In this document: positions 45,938 to 59,392 of the stretch, one piece after another
Numbering within the stretch: position 1 is the first letter of the stretch
How the letters are laid out: each line of letters begins with the position of its first letter
Origin: Tachypleus tridentatus
Lineage: Eukaryota > Arthropoda > Merostomata > Xiphosura > Limulidae
Direction of reading: 5' to 3'
Assembly: GCF_004210375.1 (NCBI RefSeq)
Contig: NC_134830.1
Coordinates: 67,124,326-67,188,325, forward strand
DNA: 64,000 bases
The notes under the pieces: generated by a model
Databases searched by the model: none
What the model was told of the DNA's origin: nothing
What the model saw: the letters and a program-made list of their open reading frames with translations, nothing else
Program-made: the position numbers and the translations under genes

Positions 45938-46212
45938 GGCCCGGCATGGCAAGATGGATTAAGACTTTCGACTCGTAATTTGTGGGTCGCGAGTTCGAAT
46001 CCCCGTCGCACCAAACGTGCTCGCCCTCCCAGCCGCGGGGGTGTATAATGTTACGGTCAATCCCACTATTCGTTGGTAAAAGAGTAGCCCAAGAGTTATC
46101 GGTGGGTGGTGATGACTAGTTGCCTTCCATCTAGTCTTACACTGCTAAATTATGAACGGCTAGCGCAGGTAGCCCTCGAGTAGCTTTGCACAAAATTCAA
46201 GAAACAAACAAA
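45938..46212 (+). repeat. SINE family 1, full length
   Basis: Head GGCCCGGCATGGCAAGATGG, box B GAGTTCGAATCC, body and AAATTCAAGAAACAAACAAA tail. Confidence 0.88.
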
Positions 46213-46397
46213 TTCGAAAACGAGCTATTTTCGATGGCATCACCTTACTTGCGAACATCAAACAATGTCAAAATATACTTCTGATACATTCCGTTTCCCT
46301 CCGACCTTACATCAGCTGTCATTGTCGCCTGACTAACTGATTCGTATATTCAAAATTTTCTCTCGTATTTATGCTATTCTAAGCTTGGAATTCTATT

Positions 46398-46532
46398 GTT
46401 TGGTTGTTTGTTAGAATTAATTACAAAGTTACACAATGAGCTATCTGTACTCTGCTCATCACGGGTATTTAAACCCTGTTTCTAGGGGTGTGTGTTCGCA
46501 TACATACCGCTGTGCCACTGGAGGGCGTTGTA
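46398..46532 (-). repeat. SINE family 2 copy
   Basis: Reversed tail TTGTTTGTTAGAATTAATTA, ACACAATGAGCTATCTGTAC, reversed box B-like GGTATTTAAACCC and box A-like CGCTGTGCCACTGG at the right end. Confidence 0.7.
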
Positions 46533-46539
46533 ATTTCAA

Positions 46540-49500
46540 TACTTACAACATAACATCATACTTCTTGACGGTCACGTCCTAGTCCCACTGTGCTGCTAAT
46601 TTTATAATCCAGTTCACGATCTTTCGCCATCATTCTTAATATTTATGGAACAGTAAGATATCTTATTATAACAGTGATATATACGTTTCACCTACATATC
46701 AGCTCTCTGTTGACCCGTTATAGAGGATTTTGAATCTTGGAAGATAACATTTTAAACGGTATTGGAACGAGAAATGAAATTCTGCCAGTACTTACTGATA
46801 CTCAGTACCGTAACTTATTTGATCCACTTTTCGTTCAACCTGCATGCCTTCCATCGTACTGTTAGAAGGCATACACATCATGATTTACAGAATATAAACA
46901 ATTAGTAAATGCTGTTCAGATGATCTAATAACATTGGTTCTTGTTGGCGATAAGGTCATGCGCAGAAGTTATTTAGCAGATTTGACGTAAATTGTTATTA
47001 AGTCAATCGTCTAGTCTCATCTGACTATGATTTGTATGATTAATTGGTCAATAAAAATAAAAATAACCAAGTGACACGTTTTGTTGTTTGATGACGGCCG
47101 TGATCATACCCGCTCTTTAAAATTTTAATTTAACGGCATGGAAACCAAATAAAAAAAAACATCTTCGAGGTCAGACAAAAACTAAGTATTACCCGTGAGG
47201 TATGTAAAATTAATTCTCATTCTGTCCACGTGCGTGTCTAATAGCATTCTATTCTACTTTTTATTGCCCATTTGTAACTTTGTAAGATACACAAAATTAA
47301 CCTTTCGGGACCAAAGTGATCGCCAGATACGCAGTAGCAACTTTTGAGAGGCTTCTCTGAGAAGGAGACCTTGGAAATATTCTTTGAGGTCTCTACGAAT
47401 CAGCTACTGAACGTTCCTCATACCCATCCACCATTAAGCCAAAAAATTACACGAACAATTGAAAATTTTTCCATTTTATTTATGTTATAATTTAATGTTT
47501 TATTTCATTTACGTTATATTTTCAGAGTTTGGCTGTGAGGAGTGGTGATATATCCATCAACAGAACCATTATATGTCTATATTCTCAGTTTGTGCTATTC
47601 TACATTGCCGGGCTTTTTTCTTTCTGCTCCTTTTTACATGCGTTTTTAGTCATGAAATTACATGACAATTACATGAAATTTAGTCATGTTATTCTCGTTT
47701 GTGAATGATTAGGAAAAGGAATAATGCAATAAATAGTCCATTAAGACTGTTATTAATATATATTGTCATAAATACAATTTATATTCGTTAGTGTTTATCA
47801 AAAAGTGATACAACAACGCTATCTTATTCAATATTTCAACAATGAAAACATAACAGAATAAATATATTTCAATAATATAAGAGTTGACGAGTTACATAAA
47901 CTTCGTAAATATCGTTCAAATAACTGATTCAGAAGAAAATAGAAATAGCAAGAAAGATAAGTTGACACAAACCTGACTTCTAGTTATAATAATAACCACA
48001 CAAACTACTCTACTTTGTTTTTAGTTAGAAAAATGTTACTGAGAATGCAAAATTTTATAGAATCAAAGTAAAATATTAACTTCATACTGACGTGTACGAA
48101 ATAGGAAAATATCTGTTATAATCATAATGTTTAAAAATCCAGTTCAGAGTAATTTATTAAAGGAGAAAGCTATTATTTGGTCAAGAAATACTGATAAAGT
48201 AATGTAATCGATATTTAGAGTAGTTATATGGAAAGAAAACTACGGCAAACCATCTTGGTTTCATGTTAAAACAGAGTTTAGGTCACCATGATAAAGAAAT
48301 TGTTGTATCAACACTAAATCCACACAGAATTCCGTCAAATTTACTACACATGTCGAATAAAGTCACTTTAAAAGGATATTTTCTTTACTTGTTTTGAAAC
48401 TGTTTTCAATAAAGAGAATAACGTCACAATGTAAGGACCAATAAATCCTGGAACCAGGACTAGTGAGAAAGAATGTTAATGTAAATTTAGTTTATTACAA
48501 AACTAAAAGGAATAATATTCAAAAGGGTAATTAGTATTTAGAAAAGTAGACGAGTATGTGTATTCCTACGTTCAAAACTAATTACTGTTTTGAGAAGCCA
48601 AAGAGGCGGTAATTAATAATTTGTTACGAATGTACTTCATCCTCCTAAGTACAACGATCACCAACCTGCTTGAGTAATAAACGTCTAGTTTTACATTATT
48701 GGAATTACATGTAAGTATCATTAAACTTCTGCCTGAATTGAATAATACACTTTCTGACAGATTTCTAATTTTATAAAGTTATATATTTATTTCTTTAAGA
48801 CTAAAATTTGTTTCTCGCATTGATTATCTGCAGGATCTTCGGTTTGATGAAACCATCTTCAACTTGAAACAAATAATTTGGCTTGAAATGTTTCTGAAAT
48901 GGTTCGTAACATTGTAATATTTTAATATGCACTAATAATAACACTTCTATTACATTTCGTACCTGATGTAATCCTGGACTCTCCATTATCAATTTCCCGT
49001 TATTTCATAATCTATGCAAGATTAGGTTTAACAATAAACAAAAGAATATTACAGATACTTTTAGTGCTGAAACTCTTACTACTGTAAAACCTACTAACTT
49101 TCAGATTTAATACCAGTTAAAGTCATTAATTTATTTGAAGCGTAACTTTAGATTTTAGAAGATCGAAAAACTTGAACAACACAGAGAGAAAAAACTAAAT
49201 AGAAATGACTAGGGATTTTTAATTGAAGTTGAAACATACCGTGTATACCAATTTCAATAACATCGAGCCAAGTACTAGAAACATAGATATGACATACTCT
49301 TAAAGAAATAAATCAAAGACTAAGGTATATAGCACCATGCTATCAACATTTCTACACGACTTGACAGTATTTTGTGCACCATGCTATCAACATTCCTACA
49401 CGACTTGACAGTATTTTGTAGATGAGGACACAGTTTAGAACGCCCTCTGTATACAAGTTCAGTTCAAGCCATCTTTCGTAGTTTGTATATAAAACATTCG

Positions 49501-49760
49501 TATTACTTTTTTCGTTATACTAAGAATAATGAAAATATTTTATGTTTGTAATCCTTAACTGGTTTCAAGTATTTTTAAAGACAAAAAGTAGAAACGAGAA
49601 CATCTGTATCTGTAAAATTTATAATATTATAAAATAGTATTCCTTTCCACATCAAACTAATGTTATGTTTTTGTTTCACTCTGAAAACGGCTTAAAATAT
49701 AACTTCTGTGAAAAAAAAAATTGTTATATTGTAAATTAATTTAAACGTCTTCTCAGAACG
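46540..49760. other. Non-coding stretch with two small features
   Basis: No gene is supported. A hairpin similar in layout to the one at 28692-28718 lies at 48833-48864 on the minus strand (TTGAAGAT, GGTTT/AAACC stem, GAAG). A 44-bp tandem pair lies at 49332-49419. The frame at 48801-48992 spans the hairpin and has no domain. Confidence 0.45.
49332..49419. repeat. 44-bp tandem duplication
   Basis: Two adjacent 44-bp units (49332-49375 and 49376-49419) differ by one base and begin GCACCATGCTATCAACATT. Recent slippage or unequal exchange. Confidence 0.9.
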
Positions 49761-49762
49761 TC

Positions 49763-49862
49763 CCCCTGTAGCACAGTGGTATACCTGTGGACTTACATCG
49801 CTAGAAACCGGGTTTCAAAACCCTTGGTGGGCAGAACACAAATAGCCCATTGTGTAGCTTTT
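49763..49862 (+). repeat. SINE family 2 copy
   Basis: Box A-like TGTAGCACAGTGGTATACC, box B-like GGGTTTCAAAACCC, then GGGCAGAACACAAATAGCCC and ATTGTGTAGCTTTTC. Confidence 0.8.
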
Positions 49863-49869
49863 CAGAACC

Positions 49870-51256
49870 TCATACAAAATGTGGAAATACGTCCAATGTT
49901 GCCCTGCTTAACTTGGCAGAGAGAAATTCGTAAAGAATAACATGTTACAGCTTTGCATAACCATTACGCTCGGGTTGTGAACCACAGATCACAACTTATA
50001 TGGAAAACAAGAAATAATGAGACCTTTGATGACTTTAAGGTATGGCTCTAAAGTTAACAGAAATTAGATTCTAAGTAGACAGTTGAGATGGTTGAAATAT
50101 ATATATATATATATTGATACGAAACTTTTGTTACATTGTTCTGTCATGTCTTCACTGAGTCCGTTAGTAACTGTGTAAAACACTTTACATTGTTATACAT
50201 ATATTTATTGACCTACTTTACGTGTGTCATGTTTAACGGTCTGCAGGTTTTAAAAATTTAGAGTTATAAAGGCCTGCATGTTTTAAATATTTATTTGTCA
50301 CGAAGGTCACTTTCGGTATATAGTAGGTGAATTTACGTGGAAATTTAACGGTGCAGGCAGCAGGAAACCAGTTTTTATCCTGACGAAGGCTGTTCTGTTC
50401 CATGACCAATAGCATTTGTTCAGTACATTTTTTTTCTTTCTCTCTCTTTCCAATTCTGGTTTTATTATATTGTTCCATTACTGCAGGTCGAGGGTGAGCA
50501 GCTTCGCTGTGTGTGTATGTTAATATTTACCTTTTAGAAGTGTTTGTTTATTAGGCATCCTAACCTGACAACTAGTTTTGCGCTTTAATAGATTGTGAAG
50601 TTATACTTTGGTTCCTCCATTTAAATTCAAGTCATTCAAGCTTAACCACTATAGTCGTCTAAGGACAGTGTACACGTACAAATCTCTCCGAAGCTAGAAG
50701 TTCTACTTCTGCGAGAACTGTAGTTGAATAGATAAATATTGAGCCATTATAGTATCACGAGATATATCTCGAGGTTCACAACCTTACGTAATCTCAGTGA
50801 AGATAGGATTTAGTCCCAAATTCGCATCAGAGTGACAATTTTTACAGCATTTATTCTTGACCCTAGCATGAAAAGAAAAAGTCCCGACTATTTGATTCTG
50901 TGACTCAAATTATAGACTCAGTCGATACTCAGACAGCACACCTTAATCTTTTACTTCAATCGTGTGTGATAAAGAACCTGTTTACTTGTCTTGCGCTGTG
51001 TCATTCTTGTACACAGTGCTGCTTGATTGTTACAATACCTGTTAAAAAGCGGATATCAGCCCGAGGATATCATACTTTCTTGAGTACAGCTGTGTTATGT
51101 GGCGTTGAATTGGACTGGTGGGATACCTGTTTTGCGCAATGCCTGTGAAAAATTATGGTGCCAATGGCCGCAGCAACATCTTGATGGTTTTTATATTTCA
51201 TTAATAGAGTACAAAGTAATGGCGGTTATTTTCCGAATTCCTTTCTGATGTTATAG
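49870..51256. other. Possible upstream region of the 51.3-kb exon
   Basis: No clear exon. An (AT)n run lies at 50097-50115. The open frames at 50233-50478 and 50900-51148 show no domain and no good splice context. A promoter or 5' UTR exon for the exon at 51257-51391 could be here, but I cannot point to one. Confidence 0.3.
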
Positions 51257-51391
51257 GACCTCAACAACAACCATGGGAAACGCTTTAGCTTTTCACGTCA
51301 GATGTAATGCTCAACTACCCCATCCTGATAGTGACAGTGACGATGATATATCTCAGCCGACTTCAAGTTCAACGGATTATCCCCAAGAAAG
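51257..51391 (+). CDS. Putative first coding exon of an N-myristoylated protein (partial)
   Basis: A TTATAG acceptor at 51251-51256 leads to a short 5' UTR, then ATG at 51273 in a strong context (ACAACCATGG). It gives 39 codons plus two bases before an AAAG|GTAAAT donor at 51392. The start MGNALAFHVRC has Gly at position 2 and Asn at 3, the usual N-myristoylation set-up. It continues with an acidic casein-kinase-2-like run, DSDSDDD, and Ser/Thr-rich TSSSTDY. This layout (myristoyl Met-Gly start, acidic linker) suggests a membrane-anchored adaptor. I do not recognise the family. No downstream exon was found in the remaining 12.6 kb, so the intron would be long. It could be chance. Confidence 0.4.
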
Positions 51392-51399
51392 GTAAATAA

Positions 51400-52500
51400 A
51401 CACAAACAGCTTTCACTTAAACCGGTAATATTTATTTTCCTCAAGAAAAGTAGGCTACGAAAGAAGTGTTGATACAATAGTTGAAATCGTACTGGTTTCT
51501 CTAATTATGTATATAACGTAAATTGAAGAGGACAGACCACAGTTATTATCTAAGTGGCTTTTAGGGTTGAAGTTATTTATTATGTAACATATAAAGTAAT
51601 TAATAAATCATTTTAAATTTGCAGCTATAAATTTAGTTTTATAAAATAAACAAAGATGAAGTTCAAGTTTAGCAATAATACATTACTGGCCTTTTGCAAG
51701 TTTCTCAAAACTTCTAATTTGTTTACTTATTGTAAACAAGCAACAACAACAAACTCTTCCAATGCCATGGCCGAAATAACACTTGGCTATTTAAATGAAG
51801 TACTTAAAATGTTTTCATCGGAGGGAAGAAGTAAGTACTTGGTAGTCCAAAATCACGTTAAGAAAACTGAAACTGTAAACATCGTTATTAACTGATAAGA
51901 TATTAGTAATAGCATGCTCAATACTGAGGGCATTATAATAATAAACTTCAGAACTCTAGTTCCACCCTAAATTACAGATAGAAAATTATAGATTCTGAGA
52001 ACAAACACACATTATATTTATCATTGATTAAAATACAGTTTTTCGAACTAACCAGTTTATGTTTACTTAGTTTGAATAAATATATTTAAAACAATTAAGT
52101 AGCTTCTTGCCTCTTCATTTGGAAAAACCTTAATGGCACATCGGTATATTCGCAAACTTACAACGTTAGAAAGAAGGTTTTAATACCTGTGTTGGGCAGA
52201 GTATAGATAGCTCAATGCGCAGTTTTTTTGTTTAACTTAAAACAAACTGCTCGAAAAATTGTTAAAACTTTATGAAGAGCACAAGCAAGTACGTTGAAAA
52301 ATTTTGATTTCGAATGTTTGATGCATTTCATACGTTATATTTAAGATTTATATTTATATTGAGTGGTGATATTATATTTAACATTCAGGTTTACATGCTT
52401 AATTTTGAAATTGGTTGTCCAAAAAGTATAGAAAAAAACGCTATACCATTTTGACAAAATGCAAATAAACGAGAAACTAAAATGTTGTTAATTTACTTTA
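51400..52500. other. Non-coding stretch, possible intron
   Basis: If the 51.3-kb exon is real this is the start of its intron. A family-2 SINE lies at 52126-52246. The 79-codon frame at 51656-51895 has no recognisable domain. Confidence 0.35.
52126..52246 (+). repeat. SINE family 2 copy
   Basis: AATGGCACATCGGTATATTC box A-like part, GGTTTTAATACC box B-like part, GGGCAGAGTATAGATAGCTC body and CAGTTTTTTTGTTTAACTT end. Confidence 0.65.
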
Positions 52501-52519
52501 AACATTTTAGAATACTATG

Positions 52520-52794
52520 GGGCCTGGCATGGCCTAACGCGTAAGGCGTGCGATTCGTAATCCCATGGTCGCGGGATCACGCCCGCGTCGCGCCAACCAT
52601 GCTCGCCCTCCCAGCCGTGGGGGCGTTATAATGTTACGGTCAGTCCCACTATTCGTTGGTAAAAGAGTAGCCCAAGAGTTGGTGGTGGGTGGTGATGACT
52701 AGCTGCCTTTCCTCTAGTCTTACACTGCTAAATTAGGGACGGCTAGCGCAGATAGCCCTCGAGTAGCTTTGCGCCAAATTAAAAACAAACAAAC
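52520..52794 (+). repeat. SINE family 1 with 11-bp target duplication
   Basis: Plus-strand full copy (GGCCTGGCATGGCCTAACGC head, GGTCGCGGGATCACGCCCGC). Perfect direct repeats AGAATACTATG at 52509-52519 and 52795-52805. Confidence 0.92.
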
Positions 52795-52799
52795 AGAAT

Positions 52800-54340
52800 A
52801 CTATGTGTATAGTTTATGTACGTGTAAGAAAGGAGAGACACGTTATGTTCAGGTATGTTGAAGAAGGACTTTAAATTTTCTGCTCTTCAATGTATTCAGT
52901 TTATAGCAAATTTGATAATCTTATTGTCAGTGTTATTTTAAATACACCTAATTATATTGAAAAGCAACGTGAGTAACTGTGACTAATTATTATGGATGTT
53001 ACAGAGAAACGGGAATGAGAAAGATACTTAAGTGTTTTATGAAAATGTAAGTCTTTGAAGGTTTGGTAGCTAAGGCTGAAAAATGCTTGCTATATTTTCC
53101 TTATAGTGTTATATTATAATTGATGCATTGTTTTACAAGAAGACTAAATACGGAACCCAATCCATAGCAAAATAAAACGTGATACATTCTGAATATAATA
53201 TAATATTGAAATAAAATATTTAACCCCAATTTAAAACGGGGAAATAACTTTGGTGTGAGCTTTGAACTACTAATAAACTTTTATCTGCTATCTTAGCAGT
53301 AAATAACTGCTCGTGTGATATTCTCAGTTGTTCTGGTAAAGTTTACAGGTTAGAACAGTAACCACAATAGCACGAGGACATGAGAAAAGACAAAAAAATA
53401 TTTGTGGACTTAAGTCTGCAACTCTGACTCTTAGAGTTTGCAGATGGAGCCATATTACAGTGTAAAACAAATTGAAAATAAATATTTACTGCAAAAACAA
53501 TAAATGTGATGAGTGCACTATTCTTCTAAACAAAGCTATATTAAGCCCAAGCGATGATGGAACAAGTGCCCTATATATAGGTCTTTATATATTATAAAAT
53601 TATAATTATTTATATGTTGGACTTTTCAAATTGGATAAGCAAAAACAGCATAGCAACATGACAAAATATTTATTCATATACGATATATTTGTTTCTCAAA
53701 TCAACAACTTATATTTGATCTGTTTATTTACAGATAGTAACTTGGAACTTGTCTATTCATGAAGTGATCTCATAATGGAAATTATGAATTATGAACATCA
53801 GTTACAGTCATTGGTTTCTTACTATAAAAGTTTTTGCTGACCCTCTGAGAACTCGCAAGCTTGGTTAGATTGTTCGTTAATCCAGCCCTGCTTACAAAAT
53901 CGTATTAAAAAAACAACAACACAGAGTTGATTAAGATATGAAGGAAACCAGAAGAAATTTTATGGAAATCTGAATTAGATTCGGAAAGTACAAACGACCA
54001 TAGAAAATATACAATAGCTTCACTTCTTTCAGAGTATAAGTGTAATGAAATCATTCGTCATTCTGTCAACAAAAATAGCGATGATGTATCTTGAGGTATC
54101 ATAAAGCTTTCAGATTTTTCGAAACCTCTACAGGAACTACATAGCACACTAACGCACACAACTCTTAGGCCAATCACTTGTAGTGCACACTAGCTATTGT
54201 TTGAACAACAACATACACCAAAATCAATGTTAAATAAATATTCAATAAAACTGTATGCTTGTGAAATATTTCAGTCTGAATAAATGAACACATTATGTCA
54301 AAACGAAATAAATCACTGGCTACACCAACTTTTCTTTTTA
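52800..54340. other. Non-coding AT-rich stretch
   Basis: No gene, RNA or nameable repeat was found. Confidence 0.4.
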
Positions 54341-54344
54341 TAAT

Positions 54345-54614
54345 GGCTCGGCATCGCCAGGTTGTTAAGGCACTCGACTCGTAATCCGAGGGTCGCGGAT
54401 TCGAATCCCCATCACACGCTTGCCCTTTCAGCCGTGAGGGCGTTATAATGTGACCGTCAATCCCATTATTTGTTTGTAAAAGAGTAACCCAAAAGTTGGC
54501 TGTGGATTGTGATGACTAGCTACTTTCCCTCTAGTCTTACACTGCTAAATTAGGACGGCTAGCGCAGATACCCCTGGTGTAACTTTGAGCGAAATTCGAA
54601 ACAAATAAAACAAA
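54345..54614 (+). repeat. SINE family 1 with 11-bp target duplication
   Basis: Head GGCTCGGCATCGCCAGG, box B GGATTCGAATCC, body and GAGCGAAATTCGAAACAAAT tail. Direct repeats CTTTTTATAAT at 54334-54344 and 54615-54625. Confidence 0.9.
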
Positions 54615-54629
54615 CTTTTTATAATACAC

Positions 54630-57600
54630 TTAGGTTATCATTGTCTTATTTCACCTTCCATGGATAGTTTCATCCATTCGTAAATATCTCAATTCAAACG
54701 AAGCAAATATATTCTTCACAACCATTACCACTGGATAAAACTGTGTTTTCCCTGAATAAAATACAGCGTGATCGCACCTATTATACTTATCTTTTTAGTA
54801 AAATCCATTACCTACCGAATGTTTCAGTACTGAGACTAAAAATTTTCTCTCAATCACATCACTGGAATTGTCGGTTGTACCACGTTTATAATAATATTCC
54901 ATAGGTTAGTAGTCGCAGTTTAATTCATACATCAACACCATAACTGTACATTAACATCACACATCATTATATGTGGTTATAGCGTCAGACAGACAACCTA
55001 TAATGCACTCATATAGAACACATCCACCACCAGGGGTCACTTTTGCCAACTACTTCTCAGTAGATGCATTACTCAATACTGGACTAGCACGTCTAGATTA
55101 TTAAACTGAACTTTCTTTTGGTATCAGAAAATAAATAATTCAAACACACTATGGCTTTTCAGCTAAGATTTCTTCAGCCAAGATTAATATTCATGCCATC
55201 TTTATAGCATAAACCAACAAACGTATTCAGAGTGACCCAGGCTAAACACAATAAAATGTATTCAATACTTTAGTTTGGCACATACATCATTAGGAGAATC
55301 ATCATGATATCACATCACCATGTGTGTGTCAATTCACTTACTGGAGTCAAAATTAAAGAACAACATTCCAGTAAAACAAGAACTTTTCTAGTAAGTTTCA
55401 TCACAGCCTGATTCGTATTCTATAGTGATTAAGAGACGATTCCTTGACTATACACGGGAAAGTCGTTTACAGGTCTTTGTTCAAAGGCTTTTTAAAGCTT
55501 GCATTTCAATACGCAAACGTTATCTCAGGGGTTTATTAATTTATCATTCCACAGTAGGCAAAATTTCACTTTAGTGCAAATAAAACAAAAATCACACAAT
55601 TTTATAAGCTTTCAAGTGTAGTTGAAATAGCATTCCATTTTTATCAGCAGCACATTCAATTTTATTATATCTAACCATGGGCGATAACAACAACGATTAG
55701 GATTCTTAACTGATTTGCAAGTTCTTTAAAGACCGCACTACTTTGTCTCAGGTCAACAAGCTGACAGGTCACTCCATTGACAAGACATCCACGCTTTCCT
55801 CTGAAATCTAACTTCAAGGATAGAACCATTTCAACAGCTCTGGAGGATTTAGGCTAAAGTTTTTATTCGGAGTTTATTTTTGTATCGAGGTCGTGGTCGT
55901 GGACCTACACAGCATCTTCTTCTCACTGTTGAATTATTCTTCTTGCTTTTAAGTTATTACGGAAAATTGTGATGTCCTGTTATATAACATTTTAAAGATA
56001 CACTACACAATTATTAAGAAAAGCATCGAAAAGTTTACCCAAGTAGAAAAACAGAAAACCTGCTCAAAAAAATTCCATCACAACACCAACCTTTCACCTT
56101 ACTGCTGTTCATACTATGGACTCCTCACCACTTAGTTTTCGTTGTATTTCAGGTTTTATGCTTCATATATAATATTGTTCAAGTGAACTACTTCCAATTG
56201 CCTTGATTATTCACGAGATTTGAAGAATCGCCAAGGATGTCACTTGTATTCTCCATGGGAGGAGATCACTGTAGCATGATTATTCTATAAATAGAAACAG
56301 TCGTTTGTCCTGGTGATATCCCAAGGGCTCGATACCTCTTGTGACATGAGAGTTTTCCCTTATCACATGAATGATGTACGTGCATAGAGAGAGAGAACTT
56401 TATATCTACTACTGAATTTTCTTTATTGGTTATTACTTTTTTGTTAGGTTTGATATTTATTACTTTTACTTACTTCGATAGATTGATTTTTATATATATT
56501 CGATTGACAGTTTTTGTGCAAGGATCTAACAAAATTAGTTTACGAATCCAGTGTTTTTAAATGCCCAATCATTTATTGTATAAAGTTAAAAGCAATTCGT
56601 CTTCTAAAGATGGTGAAGTATGTTTCTGCCGGAACACCTGTAAATTTTTAATAGTTTTTAATTGCCTTAACTTTGTAAAATAAATTATTGTGTATTTTAA
56701 GAGGTTGGAATCCTCAACTGATCTTATCAAATTGATTTTTGTCATTTTTCTGATAATCTTAAGATTGAGGGATACATGAGAGATTTCTATACTTACGGAC
56801 AGCGCCATGATCTGTGGCAATCGAGAAATTTGCAGAAAAGCTTAATTAAATTAGAATACTACAATAACTATATAAATATTCAACAACGCCATTTTTCTGT
56901 CAGAGTGAATCCTTAAATTACATCATCAGCCATTCCACAAAAATTACGGAATACATATCTTGTTGTTATCTCCAACAGAAACTACCCATGATACTAATAA
57001 ACTGCAGTGACTTTTTCCATGAGAAAGATTTTGGTGAAATTAGTGAGGAATGAACTAAAGCAAAACGTAATCAATGAAAGTGCAAGTTATACACTTTCCA
57101 GAACCAATCTTTATCTATAAATCTATATGCACTGTAACATACAAGTAAATGTAAACGTTTAGGAAACTCTTAAATGAATTAAAAAATGAAATGCATTGTA
57201 CACTTTGCATACCTCATTAATTTGACTTTAATGCTCAAAAGCAACATTCAACAAGCCAGTTGACCTGTTGTTGACAAACAGCATTAAGACTATTTAAACG
57301 CAATTTTAAGAGTGTAACATTGTTTATAACACAGAAAGTTCTTTAAAATCGAAAATTTATAACTAGTAAAAAAAATGAAACATATTCACAATAGTACAAT
57401 ACAGGCATGGTAAATAGTTGTTAAACCACATTAAGAACCTCACATAAAATTCTTATGCTTTTGAAAATAGACCTGTCTCTATTAAAGACAAGAGCATATC
57501 TTTTAAATGGGATACATATTTGCTGAACGTGTTTATATGTTTTCATATAAATCTGAATATTTTTTTTGTGTTATATATTCGCTGGTAAAACTGGTAAGTA

Positions 57601-58060
57601 CTACGTATTAGAGTACCATGAAATGGAAGAGAAAATAAATGGAACACAAATAGCGAAAGAAAGATTCAAGTCCTTACATAAAGCAAGCAGTAACATCTTA
57701 CAGAACACAACTAAAACTTTTTTTATTCCGAATTTATTTTTGTAGCCAAGTTACTTAAACATTACATTAAAGTCAGCCAATAACAAGAGCAAAGAAAAAA
57801 TAAGTTTTCACTAAACAAATCATTGCAGGAATGTATTTGTATCTTATTGTTAAGTCAAATTAAAGTTTAATTCAGTGTCCTATAATCCAAAAGTATATTT
57901 TGAAGAAACTTTCAAAGGTCAAAATACTTTTTTACCATCCTTTTAAATATCGACATAATAGCCTTCACTTTGCCACAACATAAAAACAGATCCAAGTTCT
58001 AGTGTAGATATACCACAATCCTAGATTAGTTAGGATATTAGACATATGTAATTTGATTTG
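54630..58060. other. Non-coding AT-rich stretch
   Basis: Long interval with frequent stops in all frames. The 83-codon frame at 56569-56820 has no domain. I see nothing to annotate. Confidence 0.4.
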
Positions 58061-58067
58061 CAGAGTC

Positions 58068-58425
58068 CAGATTCGTAAAAACTGTTCAACGGAATTACCA
58101 TCGTGAATATGGTAAAGACCCCCTTCAAACCTAGCTTTGGTGGTGGTTCCACAAGTTTCCGGAGACAGAAAGTGTGATTGGTCTGAATCAAAGGAAACGT
58201 CTAGGTGTTCCTGAAGAAACCGTTCTTAACGTCCAGGTGACGTTCCTCCGCTGCCAAAAAAAGTCTATTCTTCGTGACTCAAGTGAACTCCAGCTACCGA
58301 GATTAATGATACACAAAGTTCTACACAAAAGATCACATCCTTACACGTATAAAGCATGCATTGAGCTTTCTCTTCTGGAGTCTCCATCTTCATTTAAACT
58401 TCAGCCATTAACAACTGGACATTGA
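58068..58425 (+). pseudogene. Mariner-like transposase N-terminal fragment (DUF4817-type)
   Basis: The plus strand reads FVKTVQRNYHREYGKDPP, then after a shift FHKFPETESVIGLNQRKRLG, VPEETVLNVQVTFLRCQKKS and LPRLMIHKVLHKRSHPYTYK. This is the pattern of the double helix-turn-helix DNA-binding region in mariner-like elements of arthropods (usually RFxxxFGxxPPSRxSI, then GRPRVSEETV). The catalytic DDE part does not follow, and a frameshift lies near 58110-58135. It is a dead 5' fragment. The family assignment is from remembered patterns. Confidence 0.6.
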
Positions 58426-58789
58426 TTACAATCTGCAAATGAAGAAAAACATTCATTAGTTACGCAACGCGATGCTAAACACTGTATAATTCTAGTCAAA
58501 CACGGACCAAAATGTTGTACATTGTAAAAGTAGCATAGCATTAAACAAAATTAAACACGTAAATAGATATATCACTGATAACAACCAGAGGATAAATATT
58601 TGGTTGGAACTGACAAATCTGTGATGTAAAATGAAAAAAATATGTCAACGCAAATACAAAATAAATTTACCTTTTATCGTTTAAGCATATGCATATGAAA
58701 AAATCATAAACTTGATTCTGATATGTAATTAGTTAAATAAAATTTGTTAAGATTACAGACCATCAACTTATCCTAGTTTACATCGAAAG

Positions 58790-58915
58790 CCCCCCATTGG
58801 CACAAAGGTATGTCTGCGGACTCAAACCACTAAAAACTGGTTTTCGATACCCATGGTGGGCAGAGTACAGATAGCCCATTATGTAGCTTTGTGCTTAATT
58901 CAAACAAATCAAGCC
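58790..58915 (+). repeat. SINE family 2 copy, best preserved
   Basis: Box A-like TTGGCACAAAGGTATGTC, box B GGTTTTCGATACCC, GTGGGCAGAGTACAGATAGC body, GTAGCTTTGTGCTTAATTCA and an A-rich tail. Good reference copy for the family. Confidence 0.85.
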
Positions 58916-59097
58916 AAAAAATAACATTTAAACTGCCATATTTGTAGCATCTCAACTGGCTTGATCATACCTGATATTGATGAAAGTCGACATCGACTGT
59001 AGCAGATATAGTGGGTTGACATATCACAAAATTCCTACTCACACATAACTGCTGCCGATTACTTCCATCGCATTATTCTACAGTTTCATAGTGATGG

Positions 59098-59361
59098 GGC
59101 CCGGCATAGCCAAGTGGTTAAGTCACTCGACTTGTAATCTGAGGGTTTCGGGTTCGAATTCCCGTTACACTAAACATACTAGCCCCTTCAGCCGTGGGAG
59201 CGTTATATTGTGATGGTCAATCCCACTATTAGTTGGTAAAAGAGTAGCCCAAGAGTTGGCTGTGGGAAGTGATGACTAGTTGATAAATTAGGGACGGCTA
59301 GCGCAGATGGCCCACAAGTAGTTTTACGTGAAATTTAAAACAAAACAAACCAAACAATCAT
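59098..59361 (+). repeat. SINE family 1, small internal deletion
   Basis: Head GGGCCCGGCATAGCCAAGTG, box B GGTTCGAATTCCC, body with a gap before GATAAATTAGGGACGGC, then ATTTAAAACAAAACAAACC. Possible short target repeat GTGATGG. Confidence 0.85.
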
Positions 59362-59392
59362 CGTGATGGTTAAAAACTTCCAGAACAACACT

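Noticed and set aside
48801-48992. 63-codon minus-strand frame
   Set aside because: It covers the second hairpin motif and no known protein pattern. The hairpin is better treated as a structural element.
50900-51148. 82-codon frame upstream of the putative 51.3-kb exon
   Set aside because: No domain, no acceptor or donor in a useful place, and it is not in continuity with the MGN exon.
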